The notes below the pieces were generated by a model. That model was not told the origin of the DNA. It searched no databases and saw nothing but the letters and a program-made list of their open reading frames with translations. Shown here piece after piece: positions 9,209-17,139 of a stretch of DNA of 64,000 nt. The translations under genes were made by a program, and so were the position numbers. Origin of the DNA: Halobellus captivus (GTDB taxonomy: Archaea; Halobacteriota; Halobacteria; Halobacteriales; Haloferacaceae); NCBI RefSeq assembly GCF_007655485.1, contig NZ_VJXQ01000002.1, positions 369,183 through 433,182 on the forward strand, read 5' to 3'. Numbering within the stretch: the first letter of the stretch is position 1; each line of letters opens with the position of its first letter.

Positions 9209-10513
9209 TCAATCGGCGTTGCGTTCTCCGTCGGCCATCGGTTCTGTGCCGCCCGTCGGGTCCGCGTCGCCCGCCGGGTCTGCGCCACCATCTGCTGTCG
9301 CGGCCGCGCTCGCGAGTCCGGCGATCTCGCGGAGCCGTTCGGGCCGAGCGACGACGTAGAGCGTGTCCCCGACCGCCAGTTCTCGGCCCCGTGCGGGGAT
9401 CGGCTCGGTGACGCCGCTGGCGTCGTGGACGGCGACGACGGTCGCGTCGACGGAGCCGAGCGTGGCCCCGTCGAGAGCGCTGTCCGACGCGACGGTGACG
9501 ACATCCATCGTCTCGTCGGCCGCGCGCAGGAGGGCGGTGAACTCCCGCTCCGCACCGGGGTCAGTCGGGAGTGTGATGAGCCGATAGGTGTCGTCGGGGT
9601 CGAGCGCCGCGGCGTCGGCCTCGTCGAGGATCACCGTCGCGACGTCCTCCGTCGACGCGCGGAGCTCGCCGCTCGCGATTCGAGTCGCCGTCCCGGTGCC
9701 GTCCGCGCCATCCGATCTCCGCCAGAGCTGTATCGCGTCGCCAGCCGACGCGCCCGCGCCGGGATCCGCGCGGACGGCGACGGCGGCGAATCCAGGCGCG
9801 AGCGTCGTTCCAAGCCCGGCCGCGCGCCGCCCGAGTCCGAGCCGCGTCACGGTCCCGTCGTCGTCGAGTTCGAGATCGACGTAGCCGACGCCGTAGTCTT
9901 CCTTGATACGCGTGATGATCCGGGCTCTGAGGGCGTCGCCGCGGAGGTTTCGGGGCACCAGCAACGTCTTGCCCGCCAACTCCGCTTTCGTCGCGGTCGG
10001 GACCGGTTCGTAGCCCTCGATGTCGTCGACGTCGTCGGCTTCCTCGGGGAGTTTGACGGCGCGAACCCGACCGACGTTGCTGACCAGTCGGCTAACCTCC
10101 GTGTCGAGTTCGCGCGCGCCGATGACGGCGAACGCGCTCGTGGCGATTCGGTCGCCGACGGCGCGCCCGGCCGGGGAGACCGCGATCGCCGCACCCAGTG
10201 TCGCCCCGTTGATGAGCACGGTCATCGGATCGAAGATATCCGCAGGGTTCGAGCCGACGGCCTGTTGGAACAGCCCGACGGCGTTGAGGTACAACGCGAC
10301 ACCGGACGCGCCGACGAGCGTCGCGAGCCACGCCGGAATCTCCTCGCGGGTGTACCACCGATAAACGATCGCCGCGAGCGCCGCGACGAGCGCGGCCGTC
10401 AGGCCGAGTCCGACTACCTGCGTCACCGCGCCGACGAACGTCGGATCGCCCGCGAGTCCGGTCTCGACCTGGATGGGCGAGATGGACGACATCGCGGGTG
10501 CGACCTCGATCAC
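9209..10513 (-). CDS. TrkA C-terminal (RCK_C) domain membrane protein, second of a pair
   Basis: The frame is open to 10615, but a GTG at 10513 overlaps the upstream stop codon as GTGA, so I place the start there (434 residues). The N-terminus has about three membrane segments (VVGLGLTAALVAALAAIVY and two others within the first 115 residues). Soluble repeats follow, including a segment typical of RCK_C domains with the ending RGRELAVGDTLYVVARPERL. RCK_C domains bind ligands such as nucleotides and gate K+ channels or transporters. The C-terminal 50 residues are Gly/Ala/Asp-rich. It is a paralog of the upstream gene. I see no pore helix or GYG filter, so the transported ion, if any, is unknown. 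Confidence 0.8.
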   Translation of the reverse strand: MIEVAPAMSSISPIQVETGLAGDPTFVGAVTQVVGLGLTAALVAALAAIVYRWYTREEIPAWLATLVGASGVALYLNAVGLFQQAVGSNPADIFDPMTVLINGATLGAAIAVSPAGRAVGDRIATSAFAVIGARELDTEVSRLVSNVGRVRAVKLPEEADDVDDIEGYEPVPTATKAELAGKTLLVPRNLRGDALRARIITRIKEDYGVGYVDLELDDDGTVTRLGLGRRAAGLGTTLAPGFAAVAVRADPGAGASAGDAIQLWRRSDGADGTGTATRIASGELRASTEDVATVILDEADAAALDPDDTYRLITLPTDPGAEREFTALLRAADETMDVVTVASDSALDGATLGSVDATVVAVHDASGVTEPIPARGRELAVGDTLYVVARPERLREIAGLASAAATADGGADPAGDADPTGGTEPMADGERNAD

Positions 10514-11757
10514 GCGACCACCCCCCCAAACGCGTCGAGATCCGGCTTGCCGCCCACGACGAGGAGGTCGTCGCCAGCGGTGACCTGTTGTGTCCCCCGC
10601 GGCACGATCGACCACGAACCGTCGCTCCTGATCGCGAGGACCACCACCCCGTAGGCGTCGCGAACCGCGAGGTCACCGAGCGTCGTTCCCGCGAGTTCGC
10701 TCCCGGAGCCGACGGTGAACCGTCGAAACCGCTTTCCGGTCCGGCGTAGCAGCCCCACCAGTTCGAACTCCCGTCGGCTGCCGCGGGACTTGACGATCAG
10801 CCGGACGTCGTCGGCACCGACGAGCGTCTGGGCCGACTGGCGATTCAAGGCGATCGTGACGCGTGCGCGTCCACCGGCCGCGCTCTGTGCAGTCGCGTCG
10901 ATCCCCGGCGAGTCGTCCGCGGCGGCGTCCTCACCGCCGTCGCTTTCGGCCACCGGCTGCTCGTCCGCGACCGTCTGCGCGTCGTCCGATTCGGTGTCGA
11001 CGACGCCGAGCAGCCGCGCGTCGAACCGCCGCCCGTCGGCGATGACGGTCACGTCGTCCCCCCGTGCTGCACCGGTCGGGACCAGCGCCTCGACGGAGAC
11101 GGCCCGTTCGCCGGGGCGGAGGTGTTTCGAGAGTCCGCTGGTCGGCGGAGCCGCGGCGATCGTCGCGCGGGCCCGTTCGTCGATACTCGCGGACACCTCG
11201 AGGAGGTCGTACTCGGTCCGGAGTGCGGCCTCGATCCGCGACTCCAGTTCGACGAGCGGGAGATCCGCGGGAAACGTCCACGTCTCAGTATGGATTGACT
11301 CGCGGAGGGCGGACGGGAGCGGCGGATACCCTTCGATGTCGCCGACGTCGCCGACGACGCTGATCTCTACCTGCCCGCGGCCGCCGACGAGTTCCACAAC
11401 GTCGGCCGAGAGCGTCCGCTTCGTGAGTTCGCGGAGGCTGATGCGCTTCGGGAGCGCCGCGCCCATCTTATCGCCCTGGCCGTGTGCGTAGAGCGTCCCC
11501 ATCAGCACGACGAGGAGGGCGATCGTGAGCCGTAACTGATTCGCGGAACCAGTGAGCGAGGGGTCAGCGAGGGCGAGGAGTCCGCCGTTCAGCCCGGCGA
11601 TCGTGACGCCGAGCGCGACGACACCGAGTCCGGGAATGGTGATTCCGGTGAAGTACTTGAATCCGAACCCGAGCAGCCACGCGATGAGCGCCGGAACGAG
11701 CCCTGTCAGCACACCGAGATAGAGACCGTAGAGGATTTCAACGGGGAGCGTTGCCAT
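10510..11757 (-). CDS. TrkA C-terminal (RCK_C) domain membrane protein, first of a pair
   Basis: This 415-residue protein has three to four N-terminal membrane segments (within residues 5-95). A linker containing DVGDIEGYPPLP is closely echoed in the downstream paralog. Two RCK_C-like segments follow; the last contains the GTTLGDL turn and ends with the typical TAGDDLLVVGG. The domain is known from potassium transport regulators. The pair overlaps by four bases and is probably co-translated. No TrkH-type pore subunit is adjacent. The gene lies 280 bases downstream of the TFS-like gene on the same strand. Confidence 0.8.
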   Translation of the reverse strand: MATLPVEILYGLYLGVLTGLVPALIAWLLGFGFKYFTGITIPGLGVVALGVTIAGLNGGLLALADPSLTGSANQLRLTIALLVVLMGTLYAHGQGDKMGAALPKRISLRELTKRTLSADVVELVGGRGQVEISVVGDVGDIEGYPPLPSALRESIHTETWTFPADLPLVELESRIEAALRTEYDLLEVSASIDERARATIAAAPPTSGLSKHLRPGERAVSVEALVPTGAARGDDVTVIADGRRFDARLLGVVDTESDDAQTVADEQPVAESDGGEDAAADDSPGIDATAQSAAGGRARVTIALNRQSAQTLVGADDVRLIVKSRGSRREFELVGLLRRTGKRFRRFTVGSGSELAGTTLGDLAVRDAYGVVVLAIRSDGSWSIVPRGTQQVTAGDDLLVVGGKPDLDAFGGVVA

Positions 11758-12037
11758 CGACGGCTACTCTCACGCGGAGGCTAAACACCTGTCGCTGTCA
11801 GCGCGCTGGTAGTGCGTATCGGAACTGTTCAGCGGTCTCGCCGCAGTATCCGGTGAGAGATTTACCAAGACGCAGGGGGTCAAAGGTTGACAGTCGTGAG
11901 GTATTCGGCCTGCAACCGACGGTGGTTTGGGTAGGAGTTGTCGGATTCACGCCCGCGGTAAACGGTGGGATTCTCGCCTTGAAAAAGGATGTGGCAGTCT
12001 GCACATATGTAAGCGGCGGGGTTCCCGAGATGCGCCG

Positions 12038-12355
12038 TCAGGACTCGCGCCACTTGTGGCCGCACTCGACGCAGGTGAACAGCCGAACCTCGTAGGAGCC
12101 GCCCGGCTTCGGCATCATCTCGTAGTAGGCTCGGTCGCTGTCGCAGTCATCCGCCGGACAGGGCTCCTGCATCGTCTCGGTGGTGCCCTGGGTCGCGTCG
12201 GCCACGGCGGGTGCTCCGTCGTCCCGCTGTACATCCCGGGTCGCCATCGCCGTTTCTGCTTGCGAGTCCCGCGGCTCTTCGTTCGCACAGGAGCGACACA
12301 CCCACGTGTCACCCGCTGTGTGCATCATCGAACCACACTCAACACAGAATTGCAT
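12038..12355 (-). CDS. TFS-like zinc-ribbon protein lacking the acidic cleavage motif
   Basis: The frame is open to 12487, but the ATG at 12355 gives the expected 105-residue TFS size and starts directly with the N-terminal ribbon MQFCVECGSMM...VCRSC. TFS resembles TFIIS and the RNA polymerase subunit Rpb9 and stimulates RNA cleavage by paused archaeal polymerase through an Asp-Glu pair in a hairpin of the C-terminal ribbon. Here that ribbon reads CPADDC...KPGGSYEVRLFTCVECGHKW. Counting back from the cysteine after LFT, the Asp-Glu positions are Gly-Gly. The first metal pair is spaced CX4C instead of CX2C. The fold should persist but cleavage activity should not. Sulfolobus TFS4, which inhibits polymerase and lacks these acids, is a known parallel. 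Some of the surrounding DNA is low in GC. Confidence 0.85.
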   Translation of the reverse strand: MQFCVECGSMMHTAGDTWVCRSCANEEPRDSQAETAMATRDVQRDDGAPAVADATQGTTETMQEPCPADDCDSDRAYYEMMPKPGGSYEVRLFTCVECGHKWRES

Positions 12356-12453
12356 ATAACGGAGGAATACATCGTTGTCGGATATATGTGTTAACTTCCG
12401 ACCCATCGTGGAGTTCACGCAACTGCTCATACTGACTGACTTGAGTGATCTAC

Positions 12454-12468
12454 TAATCTTGATTCCAC
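12454..12468. repeat. 15-bp direct repeat, left copy
   Basis: TAATCTTGATTCCAC occurs here and again at 13705-13719. The two copies bracket a low-GC segment with two small genes. Confidence 0.6.
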
Positions 12469-12556
12469 GTCTATTTCGTCGAATCAACCGAGAGAAGGAA
12501 CTTGCTTATTGAACACCTGATTCACTATTTTCAACGCGAAGCAAACGAAGTCGGTA

Positions 12557-12583
12557 TGCTGAACTCACGCTCTGTATTCAGCA
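12557..12583. repeat. Inverted repeat TGCTGAA / TTCAGCA
   Basis: Perfect 7-bp arms lie at 12557-12563 and 12577-12583 with 13 bases between. It is in the AT-rich spacer between the TFS-like gene and the 12703 gene. It may be a hairpin or a remnant of a mobile element end; no open frame supports the latter. Confidence 0.4.
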
Positions 12584-12671
12584 CGGCTCCTAAAACACAT
12601 CACCGCATAAGGTTTCAACAAGGCCGAATACTTCTATGAGAAATTCTGGTTTAGACAGTTCTGCAATGATC

Positions 12672-12678
12672 TTATAAG
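12672..12678 (+). promoter_or_regulatory. TATA box for the 12703 gene
   Basis: TTATAAG is centred 28 bases before the ATG at 12703, the spacing expected for a leaderless haloarchaeal transcript. Confidence 0.6.
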
Positions 12679-12702
12679 AAAGAGCAGGAGAGATGTAATT
12701 GT

Positions 12703-13116
12703 ATGGTCGTTGATCTCATTAGGGTTTTCTCAGGAACCCGCTCAGAGACGGTTTTCTTACCACCTGCCTTACTCGGATATATCTCTTATTTAAAACAGGA
12801 TTGGCAGATGTTTCTTGTCACAGCAACAGTGGTCGTTGCCGCTGCTGTGATACACGATATAGCAGAAGAAATCGAAAATACCGATGGCGATGACGAGACA
12901 GTCAAATTCGAGATAAGCTCGCATTGGGTGCCTCAAACAGCTATCCGAGTCTCTCTAGTAATATACGGAATCTCAAGTATCGCTCTTGTCCCTGTTCTAG
13001 TCGTGTATGAGTTTTATCAAACATATAATCTCTATCTCGGTATTGGAATTTTCTTGTATCTCATTTTGGGAGTAAAGCTCCTGAGGCCTGTTAAGCGGTA
13101 TCGTGTGTTAGAGTGA
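12703..13116 (+). CDS. Hypothetical low-GC membrane protein (137 aa)
   Basis: No family is recognised. Four hydrophobic segments are visible (about residues 18-30, 36-52, 79-103 and 109-125), so it is probably an integral membrane protein, with an acidic loop EEIENTDGDDETVKFE after the second. The codon use is clearly richer in A/T at third positions than that of all neighbours, which points to recent acquisition. A TATA box sits at leaderless spacing. It faces away from the TFS-like gene. Confidence 0.7.
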   Translation: MVVDLIRVFSGTRSETVFLPPALLGYISYLKQDWQMFLVTATVVVAAAVIHDIAEEIENTDGDDETVKFEISSHWVPQTAIRVSLVIYGISSIALVPVLVVYEFYQTYNLYLGIGIFLYLILGVKLLRPVKRYRVLE

Positions 13117-13273
13117 CTGAACTGACCGATCTGCACTACTTTTTCCGACTAAAATTCACAGAATCAGGCGTAGAATTGGTATTGCATATTCCTCGTAGAG
13201 GCACTGTCAACTGTTGGAACACTAACAACCCGCGTAGCTATCGGCGCGAGAATCAAAAAATTCGTCTGTGAGT

Positions 13274-13573
13274 TTACGCAGACGGTTGTTGAGCTGGCTT
13301 CTGATCGACTAACTCAACCTCGGTCAAATCGGGACGGTTCTTTAAACCAGCCTCCGTCATTATCTCACGCATTTCCTCGGATTCGAAGAAAGCACGAGGG
13401 TCTTTGTTCTCGTCCCATTCGAAGAGGACGACCACATCGTTTGGGTTATCCACTGACTGGAAGACCTGATAGCCACGTTCTCCATGTTCAGTGCGGTATG
13501 GCTCATTATCGTGGAACGCCGATTTCCACTTCTCGAAGTCCTCTACAGGAGATTTACCGATCAGGTACGTCAT
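13274..13573 (-). CDS. Small dimeric alpha-beta barrel protein, monooxygenase-like
   Basis: This 99-residue protein has the strand-helix pattern of the antibiotic biosynthesis monooxygenase / dimeric alpha-beta barrel fold: an N-terminal strand MTYLIGKSPVEDFEKWKSAF, a central strand DVVVLFEWDE, then a helix and a final strand TEVELVDQ. Such proteins bind small molecules or act as cofactor-free oxygenases. No substrate can be read here. A TATA-like sequence on the minus strand (about 13607-13614) lies 34-41 bases upstream. Codon use is moderately AT-rich, as in the 12703 gene. Confidence 0.7.
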   Translation of the reverse strand: MTYLIGKSPVEDFEKWKSAFHDNEPYRTEHGERGYQVFQSVDNPNDVVVLFEWDENKDPRAFFESEEMREIMTEAGLKNRPDLTEVELVDQKPAQQPSA

Positions 13574-13704
13574 TTTCTACACCAACAATAATGTAGGATT
13601 TGAGCGTGTATAAAGATAGCGTGACCGACAATAGCGAAGGCATCTCTCGGAGGATGTAGCTTCTGGTCTGACCGGTAGATGATCTCCTGTATTGACCGAT
13701 TCAA

Positions 13705-13719
13705 TAATCTTGATTCCAC
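13705..13719. repeat. 15-bp direct repeat, right copy
   Basis: This is identical to 12454-12468. Both copies also lie roughly 100-145 bases upstream of minus-strand gene starts (TFS-like and 13573), so a shared regulator site is an alternative to an insertion scar. Confidence 0.55.
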
Positions 13720-13833
13720 TCCCCTTTGGTAAATCATCTGATAGAACTGACCTGCGTACTGATAGTCGATAATTGCTCAAACGTTTACTTGAGCTTCGAG
13801 AACCCCTTTCCGTGACCGTAATGACGGTACTGT

Positions 13834-14826
13834 ATGCAAGACTTTCTGCTGTCTCGTCGACACCTACTCGCAAGCGGACTGGCTGTCGGGATCACTGCCT
13901 CCGCAGGGTGCCTCGAGTTCGGCAACAACACTCCGAGAGGGGATACCGGGATGGAGCTTACGCTTTCGCTCACCCGAGTCGACGAACCACTCCGTAACAG
14001 GTATGTCCACGGACGCGGGGACCCCGACGACCGCTGGGACGAGCAGGCGCTGGAGGCCGCCCTGAACGACGAGCAGTACACGACCCAACTTCGGAGACCG
14101 TTTTTCGCACGTCCCGAGGATCCTGCCTATGCCGTCCACGAGGGGATCTACTATCAGCTGAACTCGGTCATCGTCGACGAAATCACCGAGACCTATCCCG
14201 TGCTCCGACTGTTTGAATCCGAGGGTTCGACAGCTACACCCGTCGACGGGGGCGAAAACGGAGATCTCCCAGAATCCGATCACCGTGCTGTGCATATCGC
14301 ACATATGGCCGCGCGAGCCCGGGGGAACGAGGGCGGCTACCCGTCGGGGCTGGTCCAGCGTGGTGGGTACGTGTATCGAAGCGAGGCGGCCCGCGATGAG
14401 AGCGATCTCCTCGCCGAGGGTGATCCCGACCACGTCACCTACCGGGAGACCACCTACGAGGTTGAGATTACCCACGAACAGTTCTACGAGGCAGTCTACC
14501 GACCGACAGCCGAACCGGTTACCGAAGATCCCGACCGAATGGAGACGATTCTTAGGGCCACGCTCGTCGGCGCGCGAACCTCGCAGGATGACCTCTCGTC
14601 GGAGGTTCAGCGAATAATCACCGAAGCGGAGACCGACGGTTACAGTGAGACTCACCCGTTCTCGGAGGCCTACGAGGAACTTCTGCGCGCGATGGACAAA
14701 CGCCCCTACATCGACGGGAACATCCGGAAAGACGCTGGTGTCCGTACAAACGAAAAAGAAATGATCCAGTACGGAGACACGTATTACGAGTATTATCTCC
14801 GGCTCAATGGTGGCTCAGACGGGTGA
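13834..14826 (+). CDS. Tat-exported lipoprotein, function unknown (330 aa)
   Basis: The N-terminus MQDFLLSRRHLLASGLAVGI has the twin-arginine motif SRRHLL, followed by a hydrophobic stretch and a lipobox ASAGC, so the mature protein should start at Cys 28 and be lipid-anchored on the outside of the cell. The mature part is acidic and hydrophilic with no domain I recognise. The start is chosen for the signal peptide. Hairpins follow the stop codon. The base composition is intermediate between the AT-rich patch and the rest of the window. Confidence 0.75.
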   Translation: MQDFLLSRRHLLASGLAVGITASAGCLEFGNNTPRGDTGMELTLSLTRVDEPLRNRYVHGRGDPDDRWDEQALEAALNDEQYTTQLRRPFFARPEDPAYAVHEGIYYQLNSVIVDEITETYPVLRLFESEGSTATPVDGGENGDLPESDHRAVHIAHMAARARGNEGGYPSGLVQRGGYVYRSEAARDESDLLAEGDPDHVTYRETTYEVEITHEQFYEAVYRPTAEPVTEDPDRMETILRATLVGARTSQDDLSSEVQRIITEAETDGYSETHPFSEAYEELLRAMDKRPYIDGNIRKDAGVRTNEKEMIQYGDTYYEYYLRLNGGSDG

Positions 14827-14838
14827 TTCGGAATCGGG

Positions 14839-14856
14839 GATTCGCGCCCGCGAATC
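14839..14856 (+). terminator. Hairpin just after the lipoprotein gene
   Basis: GATTCGCG (14839-14846) and CGCGAATC (14849-14856) are perfect inverted arms that begin 13 bases past the stop codon. There is no T tract, so termination is only a possibility. Confidence 0.35.
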
Positions 14857-14888
14857 AACCCGAATCTGAAACAGCGTTCCTGACAGGT

Positions 14889-14910
14889 ACTGGAAATAGC
14901 GCTTTCCAGT
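14889..14910. repeat. 8-bp inverted repeat, hairpin with six-base loop
   Basis: ACTGGAAA (14889-14896) and TTTCCAGT (14903-14910) are perfect inverted copies. They lie between the convergent lipoprotein and phoU-like genes and could end transcription from either side. Confidence 0.4.
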
Positions 14911-15015
14911 GTGTGATGTCACTTCTCTGTCTTGAACGAGTCCTCTGTAGGTGTGGGAAGTCTTCTATGGTACCTCAATACGGTCTACCAAGACGGCGAG
15001 ACACACGAGGAACCC

Positions 15016-16149
15016 TCACCGCTCGCGGTCGATGCCGACAACGCCTCCGGGCGATAGGTCTCGCGGCCCCGCGTGTCCCGCTGGCGCTCGGAGGTCGTCC
15101 CTGCGAACCGCGCACTGGAGCGCCAACTCGGCGACGTTGCCCCCGCACTCGGCAGTCCGCCGGATTCTGGTGAGGCTGCGCACGAGCGCGACGTCGGGGT
15201 CGGCGCTCGTCAACAGTTTCCGGTCACTCGTTTCGAGCGACTCGCGGAGCCGGTCGCGGTCGATCAGCACGCGCCGGGCGGTCTCGGCTGCGAGGTCGCC
15301 GACGATGATGCCGACCGCGTCCGAGACGATCCCCCTGGATATCGACGCGAGCGTCTCGATACGCGTTCGGTCCCGCGTCGGGGAGGTGCGCTCGGACGAT
15401 GACGGAGGCGATTCCGAGACCGAGGGCGCACGCTCCGTGGTCGAGCGCCTGCTATCGGACGCCGCGGCGATCGCCGCAATGGCCTCGGCGTGATCGGCGA
15501 CGCGTTCGAGCTCGCGAGCTGTCAACCACAGTTCGTACAGCTCCGATCGCGTGACGCCGAGCGCGTCCGTCTCGTCGAGACGGGCCAGTCCGCGGACGAA
15601 CGACCGCTCGATCAACGCGTACAGTCGGTCAGCCTGCTCGTCGCGTCCGGTCAACCGCTCCGGCGACGCATCGCCAAGCAGAGCGTCGGTCGCGTCCCGG
15701 TGCATCGACAGCGCGACGTAGTTGAGTTGCCGGAGCGATTGGCGAACCGAGACCTCCCGCGGGTCGAGCGAGGTCCGCACGACGATCGACGCGTCGGACT
15801 CCTCGACGATCGAAACGCCCGTGAGGTTTCGAGCAGTCCGTTCGGCCGCCCGTCGCTGCTCGCTCGCGAAGGTCGTCTCCGAATCGAGCGCCACTTCGGT
15901 CGCGCCCGCCGCATAGGCCGCACGCAGTGCCTGCTCGATCCAGGCCGGGTTCTCCTCGGAGACGGGAATCGTGACCTGTCCAAGAGAGCCGTCGTCGACC
16001 TGCCGAGTCTGCACCATCAGCACGCCGTCGATGCGGGTGTGGAGGTTGACGACGTCGCCCGCTTCGACGCCCTCCGAATCCGCCCACGCCCGCGGCAGCG
16101 ACACGGTGTAGGTACCTCCACCGACGGACTGGATCTTACGCGTCTCCAT
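15016..16149 (-). CDS. phoU: AbrB-PhoU type phosphate uptake regulator
   Basis: The 377-residue protein starts METRKIQSVGGGTYTVSLPRAW, an AbrB/SpoVT-type swapped-hairpin DNA-binding or dimerisation domain (to about residue 45). Two PhoU-like helical regions follow (about 140-215 and 265-340, e.g. LWLTARELERVADHAEAI), joined by a Ser/Arg-rich linker. It ends the pst operon, starting three bases after pstB. PhoU proteins restrain phosphate uptake when phosphate is plentiful. The added AbrB domain is the common haloarchaeal form and may allow direct promoter binding. Confidence 0.85.
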   Translation of the reverse strand: METRKIQSVGGGTYTVSLPRAWADSEGVEAGDVVNLHTRIDGVLMVQTRQVDDGSLGQVTIPVSEENPAWIEQALRAAYAAGATEVALDSETTFASEQRRAAERTARNLTGVSIVEESDASIVVRTSLDPREVSVRQSLRQLNYVALSMHRDATDALLGDASPERLTGRDEQADRLYALIERSFVRGLARLDETDALGVTRSELYELWLTARELERVADHAEAIAAIAAASDSRRSTTERAPSVSESPPSSSERTSPTRDRTRIETLASISRGIVSDAVGIIVGDLAAETARRVLIDRDRLRESLETSDRKLLTSADPDVALVRSLTRIRRTAECGGNVAELALQCAVRRDDLRAPAGHAGPRDLSPGGVVGIDRER

Positions 16150-16152
16150 CGG

Positions 16153-17136
16153 TCATCCAAACTTCCCGGTGATGTAGTCTTCGACCCGGTCGCTCTCGGG
16201 GTTCTCGAAGATCTGATCTGTGTCGCCGTACTCAACCAGTTCCCCGCCGGTGAGAAAGACCGCCGTGCGGTCGGAGATTCGCGCGGCCTGCTGCATATTG
16301 TGCGTCACGATGACGACGGTGTAGTCCTCGGCGAGTTCCTCGATGAGGTCCTCGATCTTCGAGGTCGCGATCGGGTCCAGCGCCGAGGCGGGTTCGTCCA
16401 TCAGGATGATGTCGGGATCGACCGCGATCGCGCGGGCGGTGCAGAGGCGCTGCTGTTGCCCGCCGGAGAGATCCAGCGCGCTCTTGTCGAGATCCCCCTC
16501 GACTTCGTCCCAGAGCGCGGCTCGTTTGAGCGCGCGCTCGACCCGCTCGTCCAGGTTCTCGGTGTCGTCCTGGGTTCGAAGCCCGTAGGCGACGTTGTCG
16601 AAGATGCTCTTCGGGAACGGGTTGGGCTGTTGGAACACCATCCCGATACGGCGTCGCAGGGCGACCGGATCGACGTCGTCGTCGTAGATGTTCGTCCCCT
16701 CGAACTCGACGCGTCCGTCGACGCGGGCGGACTGGATGAGGTCGTTCATCCGGTTGAAACACCGGAGGAACGTCGACTTCCCGCAGCCGGACGGACCGAT
16801 GATCGCGGTGACCCGTTCGGAGCGGATTTCGATAGAGACGTCCCTGAGTGCGCGCTCGTCGCCGTAGTACACGTCGAGGTCGCGAGCGCTGATGATTCCG
16901 TTCGTCGACTCCGCCGCGGTCGATCCGCCCGCCGACTGTCGCTCCGAGGAAGGGTGGGACGCCGACGAGTCGCCCGCGTTTGATTCCGTCGTTGGCGTCT
17001 CGGCCACGGACGACTCAACCGCGGCTGCTGTCGGCTGTTCGGCGGCGGTTTCGGCATCCAGCCCTCTAGCTGTCGAGTGAGCCGTGCTGGCGTTTTCGGG
17101 CGATGCACCGGGTCGATCGAAGTCGTTTTCTACCAT
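16153..17136 (-). CDS. pstB: Phosphate ABC transporter ATP-binding protein
   Basis: This is the ATPase that drives phosphate import through PstC-PstA. Visible motifs are Walker A GPSGCGKS (residues 114-121), the ABC signature LSGGQQQRL, Walker B followed by the catalytic glutamate in [11 protein letters not shown], and the H-loop region [10 protein letters not shown]. The roughly 80 residues before the domain are rich in Ala, Ser, Thr and Glu, look disordered, and are absent from bacterial PstB. An internal start could remove part of them. It starts three bases after pstA ends. Confidence 0.95.
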   Translation of the reverse strand: MVENDFDRPGASPENASTAHSTARGLDAETAAEQPTAAAVESSVAETPTTESNAGDSSASHPSSERQSAGGSTAAESTNGIISARDLDVYYGDERALRDVSIEIRSERVTAIIGPSGCGKSTFLRCFNRMNDLIQSARVDGRVEFEGTNIYDDDVDPVALRRRIGMVFQQPNPFPKSIFDNVAYGLRTQDDTENLDERVERALKRAALWDEVEGDLDKSALDLSGGQQQRLCTARAIAVDPDIILMDEPASALDPIATSKIEDLIEELAEDYTVVIVTHNMQQAARISDRTAVFLTGGELVEYGDTDQIFENPESDRVEDYITGKFG

Positions 17137-17139
17137 TTG

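Noticed and set aside
9170-10654. 494-codon plus-strand frame opposite the TrkA-C gene
   Set aside because: It is Arg/Asp-rich with no domain pattern; the minus-strand frame has membrane helices and RCK_C motifs.
11880-12065. Short minus-strand frame with CADCH, resembling a zinc-binding transposase (TnpB/IS1341-type) remnant
   Set aside because: The similarity is only a few residues and a TTGAAAAAGG-like 3' motif. No catalytic residues or element ends are visible, so I cannot support a mobile element.
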